From an uncultured Oscillospiraceae bacterium (lineage in GTDB: Bacteria; Bacillota; Clostridia; Oscillospirales; Oscillospiraceae): 7,739 bases of DNA. Shown here piece by piece: positions 7,301 through 7,739 of this stretch; the first letter of the stretch is position 1; each line of letters starts with the position of its first letter. A program made the position numbers and the translations under genes. The stretch lies in the NCBI GenBank assembly GCA_905233785.1, contig CAJOCV010000088.1, positions 1 through 7,739 on the forward strand. Reading direction: 5' to 3'. Below the pieces are notes generated by a model that worked only from the letters and a program-made list of their open reading frames with translations, was not told where the DNA came from and ran no database searches.

Positions 7301-7368
7301 GAGCCCCTCCCCGGTGGTGACTGGGTTATGCGCGTATCTTGCAACAGCCCCTCATTATGATACGATGC

Positions 7369-7389
7369 AAAAGGGGCGGAGATCCGCCC
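7369..7389 (-). terminator. Intrinsic terminator of the minus-strand gene remnant
   Basis: Read on the minus strand, GGGCGG-ATCT-CCGCCC is followed directly by CTTTTG. This is a compact GC-rich stem with a short T tail, 21 bases after the TAA stop of the remnant at 7411-7557. The T tract has only four bases, so efficiency may be modest. Its placement supports the remnant being the true 3' end of a former gene. Confidence 0.5.
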
Positions 7390-7410
7390 GGCGCCCTCGA
7401 AGGGATCGCC

Positions 7411-7557
7411 TTATCTGTCAACAATGCCGCTGATGGCGAGGATCTGAAGCTGGGGCTCCTTGTCCGTCATATAATTCGGGTCATTGAGCCACACCTGGAA
7501 ATCGTATGATATGGCAAATGCCGGCGCATTTTCCCTTTTCAGATGAGCTTTTTCATG
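7411..7557 (-). pseudogene. C-terminal remnant of an unrecognised protein gene
   Basis: On the minus strand 48 sense codons end in TAA at 7413-7411. The peptide looks like real protein: it includes AFAISYDFQVWLND and ends in QLQILAISGIVDR, with balanced composition, aromatic residues and GC-rich third positions like the genes here. There is no usable start: the only in-frame ATG is at residue 30, and a TAG bounds the frame upstream at 7560-7558. A terminator-like hairpin follows the stop. Just upstream, in another frame, is ATGAAAAAGCTCATC (MKKLI), which resembles the beginning of a signal peptide but stops at once. The half palindromic element lies immediately upstream. I infer a gene that lost its 5' part by deletion or frameshift. 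I do not recognise the family. Confidence 0.5.
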
Positions 7558-7566
7558 CTATACTTA

Positions 7567-7643
7567 GGGCAATACCGCACAATCCGTCTGCGGCATCTTC
7601 CGGAAAAACCACGCCCTGATTCCGTCACTTTTTCTCGCAATAC
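7567..7643. repeat. Half copy (left arm) of the palindromic element
   Basis: These 77 bases match 6987-7063 at 70 of 77 positions, including the end GGCAATACCGCACAAT, the TTCCGGAAAAACC arm and CACTTTTTC. Similarity stops exactly at the central AATAC; the right arm is missing and is replaced by the 20-bp repeat at 7642-7661. The copy is therefore truncated at its symmetry centre. Confidence 0.75.
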
Positions 7644-7661
7644 AAAATCAAATCTGTTTTT
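7642..7661 (+). repeat. 20-bp repeat, inverted copy of window positions 1-20
   Basis: ACAAAATCAAATCTGTTTTT is the exact reverse complement of the first 20 bases. It begins where the half palindromic element breaks off, so it marks a junction between two repeat types. Positions 7662-7739 beyond it show only short dyads, such as CTCGC (7693-7697) / GCGAG (7709-7713), and no gene I can identify apart from the open minus-strand frame described separately. Confidence 0.7.
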
Positions 7662-7739
7662 TCCGGGGGCGTGTACCTCGGAAAAAACACTTCTCGCCCC
7701 GCAAGTGTGCGAGCGTTCCCCCGCCGCGAGTGCGCGCAG

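Larger units (their letters stand above)
7157..7350. mobile_element. Second palindromic, MITE-like element with inner hairpins
   Basis: The ends are imperfect inverted repeats: GGGC plus GTTGCAAAATGCG (7157-7160, 7163-7175) against CGTATCTTGCAAC plus GCCC (7333-7345, 7347-7350), 11 of 13 in the core. Inside are an 8-bp-stem hairpin (7208-7228) and a perfect 19-bp-stem hairpin (7254-7300). TTGTATCGTA (7197-7206) also has a 9-of-10 inverted partner at 7361-7370, just outside the right end, so boundaries are uncertain. It may be several repeats inserted into each other. It starts about 10 bp after the first element ends and encodes no credible protein. Confidence 0.45.
7539..7739 (-). other. Stop-free frame entering from the right edge, through the half element
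   Basis: On the minus strand a frame stays open from the window edge for 66 codons to TGA at 7541-7539. Its first 26 or so residues come from unique sequence; then KNRFDFV comes from the 20-bp repeat, and the following stretch (LREKVTESGRGFSG and beyond) comes from the half palindromic element. No start is visible because the frame runs off the edge. It may be the altered C-terminus of a neighbouring gene, or a chance open frame in GC-rich DNA. The complete element at 6988-7146 is also open in the corresponding frame, giving a similar peptide (LQEKVTKSGRGFSG), so openness there is a property of the repeat. Confidence 0.25.

Noticed and set aside
6988..7661. CRISPR array
   Set aside because: The repeats are few, palindromic, of unequal length and not regularly spaced, and there are no cas genes.

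Overview
The window is a DNA-repair locus from what looks like a moderately GC-rich clostridial Firmicute, plausibly of the Oscillospiraceae/Ruminococcaceae type. That placement is an inference from three things: a ruvC-ruvA-ruvB gene order, protein sequences of clostridial character, and intergenic spacers packed with short palindromic repeats. It is not backed by any database search. Five complete genes lie on the + strand, all with intact family motifs: sbcD (153-1397), sbcC (1394-4534), ruvC (4785-5297), ruvA (5282-5890) and ruvB (5907-6947).

Layout. Positions 1-146 hold a 20-bp repeat end and two tandem perfect hairpins, then the sbcD ribosome binding site. sbcD and sbcC overlap by the ATGA junction and encode the two subunits of the Mre11/Rad50-like nuclease. 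A 250-bp non-coding spacer (4535-4784) follows, with several dyads and a good promoter next to ruvC. ruvC overlaps ruvA by 16 bp, and ruvB follows after 16 bp, so ruvCAB reads as its own operon. The last 792 bases (6948-7739) hold no intact gene. They contain a 159-bp MITE-like palindromic element, a second palindromic element carrying a perfect 19-bp-stem hairpin, a C-terminal gene remnant on the minus strand with its own terminator, a half copy of the first element, and a 20-bp sequence that is the exact inverted copy of the first 20 bases of the window.

Function. SbcCD opens hairpins, palindromic cruciforms and protein-blocked DNA ends. RuvAB branch-migrates the Holliday junctions made during recombinational repair, and RuvC cuts them. 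The core is standard housekeeping repair, and I see no previously undescribed multi-gene system. The parts that merit a second look are the nested repeats flanking the cluster, the gene remnant, and a small substitution in the RuvA acidic pin.
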